From the NCBI RefSeq assembly GCF_001426945.1, contig NZ_LMFS01000003.1:398817-462816 (forward strand): a stretch of DNA of 64,000 bases. Reading direction: 5' to 3'. This DNA comes from Pseudolabrys sp. Root1462. GTDB lineage: Bacteria; Pseudomonadota; Alphaproteobacteria; Rhizobiales; Xanthobacteraceae. Made by a program: the position numbers and the translations under genes. Below are positions 28,798 through 38,512 of the stretch, piece after piece (the stretch's first letter is position 1; each line of letters begins with the position of its first letter). A model generated the notes under the pieces. The model saw only the letters and a program-made list of their open reading frames with translations. It had not been told where the DNA came from and ran no database searches.

Positions 28798-29970
28798 ATG
28801 CCTGAGACCTTTTCCCGCCGTTACGCGGCGCTGGTTGCCTCCGGAAAAATCGAGGCCGACCCGGCGCAGGCGGAACTCGCCCGGCATTTCGCCGCGCTCG
28901 AGGGGCGGCTGGAAGAACGGCGGCTCGCGCGCAAGTCGTCTTCGCTCGGCTGGCTTTTCGGCAAGAAGGCCAATGTCGGCACCGTGAAGGGCCTCTACGT
29001 TCATGGCGAGGTCGGCCGCGGCAAGACCATGCTGATGGACCTGTTCTGCGAATCGAGCGCGGTCGAAAAGAAGAAGCGCGCCCACTTTCATGAATTCATG
29101 GCCGAGGTGCACGAGCGCGTTCATCATTTTCGCCAAGCGATCAAGGACGGCAAGGTGCCGGATCAGGATCCGATTCTGCACGCCGCCGACGAGATCGCCG
29201 ACGAGACGCAGCTTCTGTGTTTCGACGAATTCCATGTCACCGATATCGCCGACGCGATGATCCTCGGCCGCTTGTTCACCAAATTGTTCGAGCGCGGCAT
29301 CGTCATGGTGGCGACCTCGAATCTGGCGCCGCGCGACCTCTACAAAGACGGACTGAACCGCGCTCTGTTCGTGCCGTTCCTGAAGCTGCTCGAGCAGCAA
29401 TGCGAAGTGGTGCGGCTCGAGGCGCGCACCGATTTCCGGCTGGAGAAGCTCACCGGCGTCACCGCCTGGTATGTGCCGCCGGACGCCAAGGCCGAAGCAG
29501 CGCTCGACAAGGCATGGCACAATCTGGTCGGCCATGCCGAAGGCGCGCCGCACGAGCTCATCGTCAAGGGCCGTATCGTCAAGGTGCCGAAGGCGGCCAT
29601 GGGCGTCGCGCGCTTCGATTTCGCCGATTTGTGCGAGCAGCCGCTCGGGGCATCGGACTTCATCAAGATCGCGCTCGAATTCCACACCCTGATCATCGAC
29701 CGCATTCCGGTGATGGACCAGTCGCGCCGCAACGAAGCCAAACGCTTCATCATCCTGGTCGACACGATGTACGACCATGCCGTCAAGCTGCTGGCCTCCG
29801 CAGAGGCCTCGCCGGAGGAGCTCTATACGGGTACCGAAGGCTACGAAGCCAACGAGTTCAAGCGCACCGCGTCGCGGCTGTTCGAAATGCGCTCGCAATC
29901 CTATCTCGGCCTGCCGCATGGCCCGCGCACGGCGGAGAATGTCGATTTGGCGCGGATCGTCGATACCTGA
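28798..29970 (+). CDS. zapE: Cell division protein ZapE (AFG1-like ATPase)
   Basis: 390 aa P-loop ATPase. Walker [15 protein letters not shown] near residue 70, Walker [19 protein letters not shown] near 138, and [17 protein letters not shown] near 170 (sensor region) identify the AFG1/ZapE family. E. coli ZapE destabilises FtsZ rings under stress; mitochondrial relatives help degrade respiratory-chain subunits. The ATG at 28798 gives the family N-terminus [12 protein letters not shown]. It is often next to mdh in Rhizobiales; here 5 kb intervene. Confidence 0.93.
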   Translation: MPETFSRRYAALVASGKIEADPAQAELARHFAALEGRLEERRLARKSSSLGWLFGKKANVGTVKGLYVHGEVGRGKTMLMDLFCESSAVEKKKRAHFHEFMAEVHERVHHFRQAIKDGKVPDQDPILHAADEIADETQLLCFDEFHVTDIADAMILGRLFTKLFERGIVMVATSNLAPRDLYKDGLNRALFVPFLKLLEQQCEVVRLEARTDFRLEKLTGVTAWYVPPDAKAEAALDKAWHNLVGHAEGAPHELIVKGRIVKVPKAAMGVARFDFADLCEQPLGASDFIKIALEFHTLIIDRIPVMDQSRRNEAKRFIILVDTMYDHAVKLLASAEASPEELYTGTEGYEANEFKRTASRLFEMRSQSYLGLPHGPRTAENVDLARIVDT

Positions 29971-30114
29971 GGGTTACGGGCGGCCCGCGCGTCTTTCGTC
30001 GCAAGCGCTTGCAATACGCCATCCGCGGCAAGGATGATGCTGACCGAAACCGTCGCGGAACATTCACGCTTCTGTGGCGTCCTACCTCCGGGCGCTTGAT
30101 TCGCCGGAGGGCCG

Positions 30115-31695
30115 ATGCCGGAGCCGTTGTGGTGGCAGAGCGGGACGATCTACCAGATCTACCCGCGCTCGTTTCAGGACAGTAATGGCGACGGCGTCGG
30201 CGATCTCGACGGCATTCGCAGCCGGCTCGATTACCTGACCTGGCTCGGCGTCGATGCCCTCTGGATCTCGCCGATCTTTCCCTCACCGATGGCCGACTTC
30301 GGCTACGACGTGGCGGACTATTGCGATATCCACCCGCTGTTCGGCTCGCTGGCGGCGTTCGACGCGCTGGTCGCCGATGCCCATGCGCGCAAGCTCAAGG
30401 TGATTCTCGACTTCGTTCCGAACCACACCTCCGACCAGCATCCGTGGTTTCGCGAAAGCAGGTCGTCGCGCGATAATCCGAAGCGCGACTGGTACGTCTG
30501 GCGCGACGGCAAATCCGGCGACGCGCCGCCGAACAACTGGTTGTCGCAATTCGGCGGTCCGGCCTGGACCTTCGATGCCGTGACCCGGCAGTGGTACCTG
30601 CACAGCTTTCTGCGCCAGCAGCCCGATCTCAACTGGCGCAATCCCGAGGTGCGGGCGGCGATGTATGCCGTGCTCGACTTCTGGCTCAAGCGCGGCGTCG
30701 ACGGTTTTCGCGTCGATGTCATCTGGCTGCTGATCAAAGATGAAGCGCTGCGCGATAATCCCGTGAATCCGGGCTGGGAGCCCGGGCAATCCGAGCACCG
30801 CCGGACGCTGAACATTCACAATGCCGACCAGCCGGAGGTGCATGACATCATTGCCGACATGCGCCGCTTGCTCGATCGCTACCACGAGCGCGTGCTGATC
30901 GGGGAAATCTATCTTCCGGTCGAAAAGCTGGTGACCTATTACGGCAAGGATCTCGCCGGCGCGCAGATGCCGTTCAATTTCCAGCTCATCCTCGCCGCCT
31001 GGAACGCGCCGACGATCGCGCGGCTGATCGAGGACTATGAACGAAACCTGCCGCCCGGCGGCTGGCCGAATTGGGTGCTCGGCAATCACGACCAACCGCG
31101 CATCGCGGCTCGCATCGGCGCCGCGCAGGCCCGTGTCGCGGCGATGCTGCTGCTGACCTTGCGCGGCACGCCGACGCTTTACTACGGCGACGAGCTGGGT
31201 CTCGGCCGCGTCACGATTCCGCCCGATGCGGTGCAGGATCCGTGGGAAAAGAACGAGCCGGGCCTCGGACTCGGCCGCGATCCCTCGCGCACGCCGATGC
31301 AATGGGATGCCGGCCGCAATGCCGGCTTCACCACGGCGGACAAGCCGTGGCTGCCGCTCGATGCGGATTATGCGCGCATGAACGTGCAGGCGTTGCGCGC
31401 GCAGCCGCAATCGCTGCTCAACCTCTATCGCGCGCTGCTGGACCTGCGCCGACAGCATCTCGCCTTGAGCAGCGGCAGCTTCACGCTCATCTCCTCCGAC
31501 GCTGATATGCTAATCTTTGAGCGTTCGTTCGGCGATGAGCGGCTGATAGTGGCGCTCAATCTCGATCATGAGCCACAGCCGTTGCCGGACCATCTGGCCG
31601 AAGCAGAGGTCCTGCTGTCGACATCAATGGATCGACAAGGACGTCTTGCGGAACCGCTGTTGCGCGCGAACGAGGGGCTGGTGCTGCGGCCGTAG
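30115..31695 (+). CDS. GH13 alpha-glucosidase
   Basis: 526 aa cytoplasmic glycoside hydrolase of the oligo-1,6-glucosidase/alpha-glucosidase branch. It begins WWQSGTIYQIYPRSFQDSNG. The catalytic triad is visible: nucleophile D201 (GFRVDVIW), acid/base E264 (LIGEIYLP) and D326 (LGNHDQPRI). It probably hydrolyses alpha-linked di- or oligosaccharides (maltose, isomaltose, trehalose-related); linkage specificity cannot be read safely. A GGAGG site precedes the ATG. It is convergent with the next GH13 gene, four bases apart. Confidence 0.92.
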   Translation: MPEPLWWQSGTIYQIYPRSFQDSNGDGVGDLDGIRSRLDYLTWLGVDALWISPIFPSPMADFGYDVADYCDIHPLFGSLAAFDALVADAHARKLKVILDFVPNHTSDQHPWFRESRSSRDNPKRDWYVWRDGKSGDAPPNNWLSQFGGPAWTFDAVTRQWYLHSFLRQQPDLNWRNPEVRAAMYAVLDFWLKRGVDGFRVDVIWLLIKDEALRDNPVNPGWEPGQSEHRRTLNIHNADQPEVHDIIADMRRLLDRYHERVLIGEIYLPVEKLVTYYGKDLAGAQMPFNFQLILAAWNAPTIARLIEDYERNLPPGGWPNWVLGNHDQPRIAARIGAAQARVAAMLLLTLRGTPTLYYGDELGLGRVTIPPDAVQDPWEKNEPGLGLGRDPSRTPMQWDAGRNAGFTTADKPWLPLDADYARMNVQALRAQPQSLLNLYRALLDLRRQHLALSSGSFTLISSDADMLIFERSFGDERLIVALNLDHEPQPLPDHLAEAEVLLSTSMDRQGRLAEPLLRANEGLVLRP

Positions 31696-31699
31696 AGTC

Positions 31700-33364
31700 T
31701 CAGACGTCGCTTCGGTTGAGCAGGTAATCGAGGCCGCCGACGCGGTACCAGCGATAACCGTAACTCTCCAGACAGACGCAATGCTTGCCGTTCTTCTTTG
31801 CCTCGCTGTGCTCGTCGCCGAGCAGATTGACCAGCCTGGCGCCGCGCTGGTCGGCAAGGCCGGTCTTGAACTCCACCTCGATCGGCTCGGCGGCGAAATT
31901 ATGCAGGAACAGAACCGAATTGTTGCGCCAGTCGTAACGCAGGGCGAGCACGGCATCGTTGCCGACATTGAGGGCTTCGAAGTCGCCCCAGCCGACCTCG
32001 GGCACTTCCTTGCGCATGCGGATGATGCGCTCGATCCAGTTCAGCATGGAGTTGGGGTCGCGGCGCTGGAAGGCCGCGTTGACGTGCTCGTAGCCGTAGG
32101 GCCCGTGGCCGATCACCGGCATGATCGGCTTGTCGCTCTTGGTGAAGCCGCCATGCGGTTCGGTGGACCATTGCATCGGCGTCCGGCAACATTCGCGTTC
32201 CGGCAGTGACAGGTCGTCGCCCATGCCGAGTTCGTCGCCGTAACGCAGCACGGGCGTGCCCGGCAGCGTGAACATCAGGCTGTAGGCGAGCTCGAGACGG
32301 CGGCGGTCGCCACCGAGCATCGGCGCCAATCGCCGGCGGATGCCGCGATCGTAGAGCTGGTCTTCCTTATTGGGTCCGAAGGCATCGAACACCGTCTGGC
32401 GCTGTTTTTCGCTCAGACGGCCGAGATCGAGTTCGTCGTGATTGCGCAGGAACATGCCCCATTGGCCGCTGTGCGGTCGCTTCTTCGTCTTGTCCATGGC
32501 GCGGATCAGCGGTTTGGTATCCGCCGAGGCGAGGGCATAAAACAGGTTCTGGTTGACCTGGAAGTTGAACATCATGTGCATGCGGTCGCCGTCGTCGCCG
32601 AAATACTGCATGTCCGTGCTGGGCAGCACATTGGCTTCGGCCAGGATCATCGAATCGCCGACCCGCCATTGCAGGAATTCGCGCAGGTCGCGCAGCATGG
32701 CGTATTGCTCGCGCGGCTTCTTGACGTCGGCGCCCTTGGTGGAAATCACGAAAGGCACGGCGTCCATACGAAAGCCCGAGACGCCGAGCTGAATCCAGAA
32801 GCCCATGATGCGCAGGATCTCGGCCAGCACTTCCGGGTTCGAGGTGTTGAGGTCGGGCTGAAAATCGTAGAATCGGTGGAAATAGTATTCCTTTGCGACG
32901 GGATCGTGCGTCCAGGTGGATTTCTGAACGCCGGGAAACACCATGCCCTTGTTGGCGTTGGTCGGCTTCTTCTTCGACCAGACGTACCAGTCGCGGTGTT
33001 TCGACTTCGGGTCGCGCCGCGCCTCCTTGAACCATGGGTGCTGGTCGGAGGTGTGATTGACGACCAGGTCGATCAGCACACGAATGCCGCGCTGTTTGGC
33101 GGCATGCGTGAATTCAACGAAGTCGCCGAGCGTGCCGTAAGCCGGATTGACGCTGTAGTAATCCGAGATGTCGTAGCCGTTGTCGCGGCCGGGCGAAGCC
33201 TGGAACGGCATCAGCCAGATTGCGGAAACGCCGAGCCCGTTGAGATAATCGAGCCTGCGCATCAGGCCGGAGAAGTCGCCGATGCCATCGCCGTTGGCGT
33301 CCATGTAAGTGCCGACCGACAGGCAGTAGATGACGGCGTTCTTGTACCAGAGGTCCTTGATCAT
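31700..33364 (-). CDS. GH13 trehalose synthase-like alpha-glucosyltransferase
   Basis: 554 aa, close to single-domain TreS (maltose to trehalose isomerase, GH13_16). Supporting segments are IYCLSVGTYMDANGDGIGDF, STWTHDPVAKEYYFHRFYDF, GIRRRLAPML and SMLNWIERIIRMRKEVPEVG. Catalytic D201 (GFRMDAVP), E243 (LAEANV) and D310 (LRNHDELDLG) are present. There is no fused maltokinase and no treY or treZ nearby. The alternative is a hydrolase of the same subfamily. It may form a small alpha-glucan/trehalose unit with the convergent glucosidase. Confidence 0.83.
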   Translation of the reverse strand: MIKDLWYKNAVIYCLSVGTYMDANGDGIGDFSGLMRRLDYLNGLGVSAIWLMPFQASPGRDNGYDISDYYSVNPAYGTLGDFVEFTHAAKQRGIRVLIDLVVNHTSDQHPWFKEARRDPKSKHRDWYVWSKKKPTNANKGMVFPGVQKSTWTHDPVAKEYYFHRFYDFQPDLNTSNPEVLAEILRIMGFWIQLGVSGFRMDAVPFVISTKGADVKKPREQYAMLRDLREFLQWRVGDSMILAEANVLPSTDMQYFGDDGDRMHMMFNFQVNQNLFYALASADTKPLIRAMDKTKKRPHSGQWGMFLRNHDELDLGRLSEKQRQTVFDAFGPNKEDQLYDRGIRRRLAPMLGGDRRRLELAYSLMFTLPGTPVLRYGDELGMGDDLSLPERECCRTPMQWSTEPHGGFTKSDKPIMPVIGHGPYGYEHVNAAFQRRDPNSMLNWIERIIRMRKEVPEVGWGDFEALNVGNDAVLALRYDWRNNSVLFLHNFAAEPIEVEFKTGLADQRGARLVNLLGDEHSEAKKNGKHCVCLESYGYRWYRVGGLDYLLNRSDV

Positions 33365-33457
33365 CGCGGGATGCCTCGCACGCGTGAAAAGTCACGCGTT
33401 AAAGCCGGGCCACCGCAAGAGTTCCCGCGAATGTTGCTGCGGCGGGCCGAAAGCGGC

Positions 33458-34714
33458 CTAGAGGCTGGTCCAAATCAGCATTCCGACGACGCCGGTCATC
33501 AGCGCCGCGGCGAACCAGCCGACAACGATCAGCCATCGCGGCAGCGTCAATTTCGCTTCGCGCTTGCTGGTGGCCACAACCATCATCGCCACGATGATCG
33601 GTACGGCGACGACGCCGTTGACCACCGCGGTCCAGAACAGCATTGCGATCGGATCGATGCTGGTGACGGCGAGCGCGGCGCCGCCCAAAGTCGCGGCGGC
33701 TACGATGGCGTAAAAGCCGATGGCGCGATTGAAGGGTAGTTCGAGGCTGCCCGGCAATTTGAAAACATCGGCCACAGCGTAGGCCGCGGAGCCCGCCAGG
33801 ACCGGCACGGCCAGAAGCCCGGTGCCGATAATGCCAAGCGCGAACAGAGCAAAGGCAAAGGGACCGCCGACCGGCCGCAGCGCCTCAGCCGCTTGCGTCG
33901 CCGTGTCGATGCGGGTGATGCCGCTGGCGTGCAGCGTCGCGGCCGTCGTCACGATGATGAAGAAAGCGATCAGATTCGAAAAGAACATGCCGACCCAGGT
34001 ATCGATCGAGATTGCGCGAAGCGCATCCGTTTTCCCGGCGGCCGCAAGAAGCCGGCGATGGCTGAGCCGTGATTCTTCCGCTTCCTGGGAGGCCTGCCAG
34101 AAGAAGAGATACGGGCTGATGGTCGTGCCGAACACCGCCACCACCATCAGCATTAAATCGCGGTCGAACGACAGCGTTGGCATGAAGGTCGCAACTGCGA
34201 CTTCACCCCACGGCACGTTCACGCTGAACGCGGCCGCGACGTAAAACAGAAGCACCATGGTCATGAGTTTCAAAACGCCGGCATAGCGATGATAAGGCAC
34301 GAATATCTCCGCCGTCAGGCAGAAGATTCCGAACATCACCGCAAAGACCAGAGCGGAACCGCCAACGACGAGCCGCAGGGCCTCGCCCATCGCGGCAAGG
34401 TCAGCGGCGATGTTGAGCGTGTTGGCCACCAGCAGCGAACCGATCAGCGGGTACAGCACCGCGCGCGGCATCGTGCGCGCGATGTTGGCCGAAAGTCCGC
34501 GCCGGGTCTGCCAGCCGATCATCGCGCTGATGATCTGAATGGCGGCCATGAACGGCAGCGTGAGAAACAGGCTCCACAAAAGCGCATAGCCGAACTGTGC
34601 GCCTGCCTGTGAGTATGTCGCGATGCCGCTCGGGTCGTCGTCCGCCGCGCCGGTGACCAGCCCGGGGCCGAGCGCGCGCCACACCGCCTTCGCTGAAAGA
34701 TGAACCGGCCGCAC
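33458..34714 (-). CDS. Nramp-related transporter with altered metal-site motif
   Basis: 418 aa with about 11 transmembrane helices. The overall layout is Nramp/MntH, and TM1 carries GAADDDPSGIATYSQAG (D27-P28-S29-G30), where canonical members have DPGN. The TM6 region reads GTTISPYLFFWQASQEAEES without the usual MPH. Canonical Nramp metal coordination uses the D, N and M of these motifs, so the ion may not be manganese or iron; related divergent Nramp groups are proposed to move other divalents such as magnesium. It is separate from, and probably not coregulated with, the upstream mdh operon. Confidence 0.85.
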   Translation of the reverse strand: MRPVHLSAKAVWRALGPGLVTGAADDDPSGIATYSQAGAQFGYALLWSLFLTLPFMAAIQIISAMIGWQTRRGLSANIARTMPRAVLYPLIGSLLVANTLNIAADLAAMGEALRLVVGGSALVFAVMFGIFCLTAEIFVPYHRYAGVLKLMTMVLLFYVAAAFSVNVPWGEVAVATFMPTLSFDRDLMLMVVAVFGTTISPYLFFWQASQEAEESRLSHRRLLAAAGKTDALRAISIDTWVGMFFSNLIAFFIIVTTAATLHASGITRIDTATQAAEALRPVGGPFAFALFALGIIGTGLLAVPVLAGSAAYAVADVFKLPGSLELPFNRAIGFYAIVAAATLGGAALAVTSIDPIAMLFWTAVVNGVVAVPIIVAMMVVATSKREAKLTLPRWLIVVGWFAAALMTGVVGMLIWTSL

Positions 34715-34790
34715 GGCAATCCCCCCGGTCGTTATCGCGCGACCTTAGCGCATGAGACCCGGGCCATCCGCAGATGGATCAAATCAGCGC

Positions 34791-34821
34791 TGGACTTTCG
34801 TCGTAACCGATGCTGGTATAA
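34791..34821 (+). promoter_or_regulatory. Candidate promoter of the mdh-suc operon
   Basis: A perfect TATAAT lies at 34816-34821, with TGGACT (34791-34796) as a weak -35 element at 19-base spacing. It is followed by the small palindrome GTATAC and a leader of about 95 bases to mdh. Confidence 0.5.
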
Positions 34822-35889
<1,068 letters not shown>

Positions 35890-35897
35890 CTCTTTGC

Positions 35898-36001
35898 TGT
35901 CATCGCCCGCGCAAGCGGGCGATCCAGTAACTGTCAGCGTCGGAGTTCGCGACGCGAGAATTGTGAAATAACTGGATGCCCCGCGCGAGCGGGGCATGAC
36001 A
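35898..36001. repeat. Paired-hairpin repeat between mdh and sucC
   Basis: Outer arms TGTCAT/ATGACA enclose hairpin 1 (ATCGCCCGC-GCAA-GCGGGCGAT), ATCCAGT, a spacer, ACTGGAT, and hairpin 2 (ATGCCCCGC-GCGA-GCGGGGCAT). This is the same architecture as the element at 41488 although the sequences differ. It lies inside the mdh-suc operon. Confidence 0.8.
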
Positions 36002-36025
36002 GCGCGAGCAGTTGGGGAGAGCCGG

Positions 36026-37195
36026 ATGAATATCCACGAGTACCAAGCCAAGGCAGTTCTGAAAGAATTCGGCGTCCCGGTGCCGCGCGGCATCCCCGCC
36101 TTCACTGTCGATGAAGCGATCAAGGCGGCCAACGATCTGGGCGGGCCGGTCTGGGTGGTGAAAGCCCAGATCCATGCCGGCGGCCGCGGCAAGGCCGGTG
36201 GCGTCAAGGTCGTCAAATCCGTCGATGACGTGAAGAAGGAATCGACCCGCATCCTCGGATCGACGCTGGTGACGCATCAGACGGGGCCGAAGGGTAAGGT
36301 CGTCAACCGCCTCTACATTGAAGAAGGTTCGGCGATCGACAAGGAGTTCTACCTGTCGGCGCTGATTGATCGCGAAACCTCGCGTGTCGCCTTCGTCGTC
36401 TCGACCGAAGGCGGCATGGATATCGAACAGGTGGCGCATGACACGCCCGACAAGATTCTGACCTTCTCGGTCGATCCGGCGACCGGCTTCATGCCGCACC
36501 ACGCCCGCCGCGTCGCGCAGGCGCTGAACCTAACCGGCGATCTTGCCAAGCAGATCGGCGAAATCCTGCCGAAGCTCTACGCCGCCTTCACCAACAAGGA
36601 TATGGCGCTGCTCGAGATCAATCCGCTGGTCGTCACCAAGGACGCCAAGATCATTTGCCTCGACGCCAAGGTCGGCTTCGATGACAACGCGCTCTACCGC
36701 CATCCCGATGTGATCGCGCTGCGCGACATCACCGAAGAAGACGAGAAGGAAGTCGAGGCGTCGAAATACGACCTCAACTACATCGCGCTCGACGGCCAGA
36801 TCGGCTGCATGGTCAACGGCGCCGGCCTCGCCATGGCGTCGATGGACATCATCAAGCTGTATGGCATGGAGCCGGCGAACTTCCTCGACGTCGGTGGCTC
36901 GGCGACCAAGGACAAGGTGACCGCGGCGTTCAAGATCATTACCTCCGATCCGAACGTGAAGGGCATCCTGGTCAACATCTTCGGCGGCATCATGAAATGC
37001 GATGTCATCGCCGAAGGCGTCGTTGCTGCCGTGAAGGAAGTCGGCCTCAAAGTGCCGCTGGTCGTTCGTCTCGAAGGCACGAACGTCGAGTTGGGCAAAA
37101 AGATCATCAAGGAGTCGGGGCTCAACGTCACTTCGGGTGACGACCTCGACGATGCCGCGCAGAAGATTGTCAAAGCGGTGAAGGAGGCTGCGTAA
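36026..37195 (+). CDS. sucC: Succinyl-CoA synthetase (ADP-forming) beta subunit
   Basis: ATP-grasp subunit of the TCA enzyme that makes ATP or GTP from succinyl-CoA. 389 aa. [20 protein letters not shown] at the N-terminus, [19 protein letters not shown] in the nucleotide-binding domain, NPLVV near residue 208 and [16 protein letters not shown] near residue 319 are characteristic. The ATG at 36026 has a GGGGAG site. Its TAA overlaps the sucD ATG by one base. Confidence 0.97.
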   Translation: MNIHEYQAKAVLKEFGVPVPRGIPAFTVDEAIKAANDLGGPVWVVKAQIHAGGRGKAGGVKVVKSVDDVKKESTRILGSTLVTHQTGPKGKVVNRLYIEEGSAIDKEFYLSALIDRETSRVAFVVSTEGGMDIEQVAHDTPDKILTFSVDPATGFMPHHARRVAQALNLTGDLAKQIGEILPKLYAAFTNKDMALLEINPLVVTKDAKIICLDAKVGFDDNALYRHPDVIALRDITEEDEKEVEASKYDLNYIALDGQIGCMVNGAGLAMASMDIIKLYGMEPANFLDVGGSATKDKVTAAFKIITSDPNVKGILVNIFGGIMKCDVIAEGVVAAVKEVGLKVPLVVRLEGTNVELGKKIIKESGLNVTSGDDLDDAAQKIVKAVKEAA

Positions 37196-38082
37196 TGTCC
37201 ATCCTCATCGACAAGAACACCAAGGTCATCTGCCAGGGCTTCACCGGCAAGAACGGCACCTTCCATTCCGAGCAGGCCATCAAGTACGGCACCAAGATGG
37301 TCGGCGGCACTTCGCCCGGCAAAGGCGGCTCGACGCATCTCGATCTGCCGGTGTTCGACACCGTCGCCGAAGCGCGTGAAAAGACCGGCTGTGACGCCTC
37401 GGTGATCTACGTGCCGCCGCCGGGCGCCGGCGACGCGATCTGTGAAGCGATCCAGGCCGAGATCCCGCTCATCGTCTGCATCACCGAAGGCATTCCGGTG
37501 ATGGACATGGTCAAGGTGAAGCGGTCGCTGTCGGGCTCGAAGTCGCGCCTCATCGGGCCGAACTGCCCGGGCGTGATGACCGCCGGAGAATGCAAGATCG
37601 GCATCATGCCGGGCAACATCTTCAAGCCGGGTTCGGTCGGCATCGTGTCGCGCTCCGGCACGCTGACCTATGAAGCGGTGTTCCAGACGACACGTGAAGG
37701 TCTCGGCCAGACCACCGCGGTCGGCATCGGCGGCGATCCGGTCAAGGGCACGGAATTCATCGACATGCTCGAGAAATTCCTCGGCGATCCGAAGACCGAG
37801 TCGATCGTCATGATCGGCGAGATCGGCGGCTCGGCGGAAGAAGACGCCGCGCAATTTCTGATCGACGAAGCCAAACGCGGCCGCAAGAAGCCGATGGTCG
37901 GCTTCATTGCCGGCGTCACGGCGCCTCCCGGCCGTCGTATGGGTCATGCCGGCGCGATCATCTCCGGTGGCAAGGGCGACGCGAAGTCGAAGTCCGCGGC
38001 GATGGAAGCGGCCGGCATCAGGGTATCGCCATCGCCGGCCCGCATCGGCAAGACGTTGATGGAAGTGCTGAAGGGCAAGTAG
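37195..38082 (+). CDS. sucD: Succinyl-CoA synthetase alpha subunit
   Basis: 295 aa CoA-binding and catalytic subunit, phosphorylated on a histidine during turnover. The active H251 lies in [16 protein letters not shown]. The CoA-binding N-terminus [20 protein letters not shown] and the [21 protein letters not shown] loop are present. It is translationally coupled to sucC (TAATG). A very stable TTCG-loop hairpin lies 45 bases downstream. Confidence 0.97.
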   Translation: MSILIDKNTKVICQGFTGKNGTFHSEQAIKYGTKMVGGTSPGKGGSTHLDLPVFDTVAEAREKTGCDASVIYVPPPGAGDAICEAIQAEIPLIVCITEGIPVMDMVKVKRSLSGSKSRLIGPNCPGVMTAGECKIGIMPGNIFKPGSVGIVSRSGTLTYEAVFQTTREGLGQTTAVGIGGDPVKGTEFIDMLEKFLGDPKTESIVMIGEIGGSAEEDAAQFLIDEAKRGRKKPMVGFIAGVTAPPGRRMGHAGAIISGGKGDAKSKSAAMEAAGIRVSPSPARIGKTLMEVLKGK

Positions 38083-38512
38083 GTGTTCGCAACATAGCGG
38101 CCGGCACGTCCGGCAGTCGGGTTCCATCGGCCCGGGGGCTTCGGCCTCCGGGCCGAATGCATTTTCGGAGCCCGCGGCTTTCCGTCTTTGAGGCTGGCGG
38201 GAGCCATCGCCGACTACCATTTGAGAGGGAGCCCAAAGGGGCGGTCCGGAGAACTCCGGGCCCGTCAAAACGGGCCGCCTATAAGAAATGATCCCATGTT
38301 CATTCTTACGCTTTTTTCGACTTAACTACGTCATAAAAGGGTTTAAGAGTGAGCCGCATCGACGCGGGCGGCTAACGCCTGTGCCGAGGCATCGCAAAGG
38401 CCGGATCCCGTCCAACCGGGGGCAGGAGCCGCGAATTTCGACGCTCATGCGCCAAAACCATTTGCTCGGCCGTCGCGCCGCGCCGGAATCGAGCCGCTAG
38501 GACCTCGTCACC
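38083..38512. other. Intergenic region sucD-sucA
   Basis: 430 bases without a credible gene. It holds a TTCG-capped terminator-like hairpin (38128-38155), another GGCCCGT/ACGGGCC hairpin near 38259-38277, and an AT-rich stretch at about 38283-38345 that could carry a sucA promoter (for example CATAAA at 38332). This suggests that sucAB-lpd is transcribed at least partly on its own. Confidence 0.55.
38128..38155 (+). terminator. Terminator-like hairpin after sucD
   Basis: A 12-pair stem (CGGCCCGGGGGC against GCCTCCGGGCCG, one G-T wobble) is capped by the very stable TTCG tetraloop. The following sequence AATGCATTTTC has only a short T-run, so termination may be partial. Confidence 0.55.

Noticed and set aside
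38288..38500. 70-codon plus-strand frame between sucD and sucA
   Set aside because: Arg/Pro-rich translation without domain, start site or conservation evidence; the region looks like a leader.
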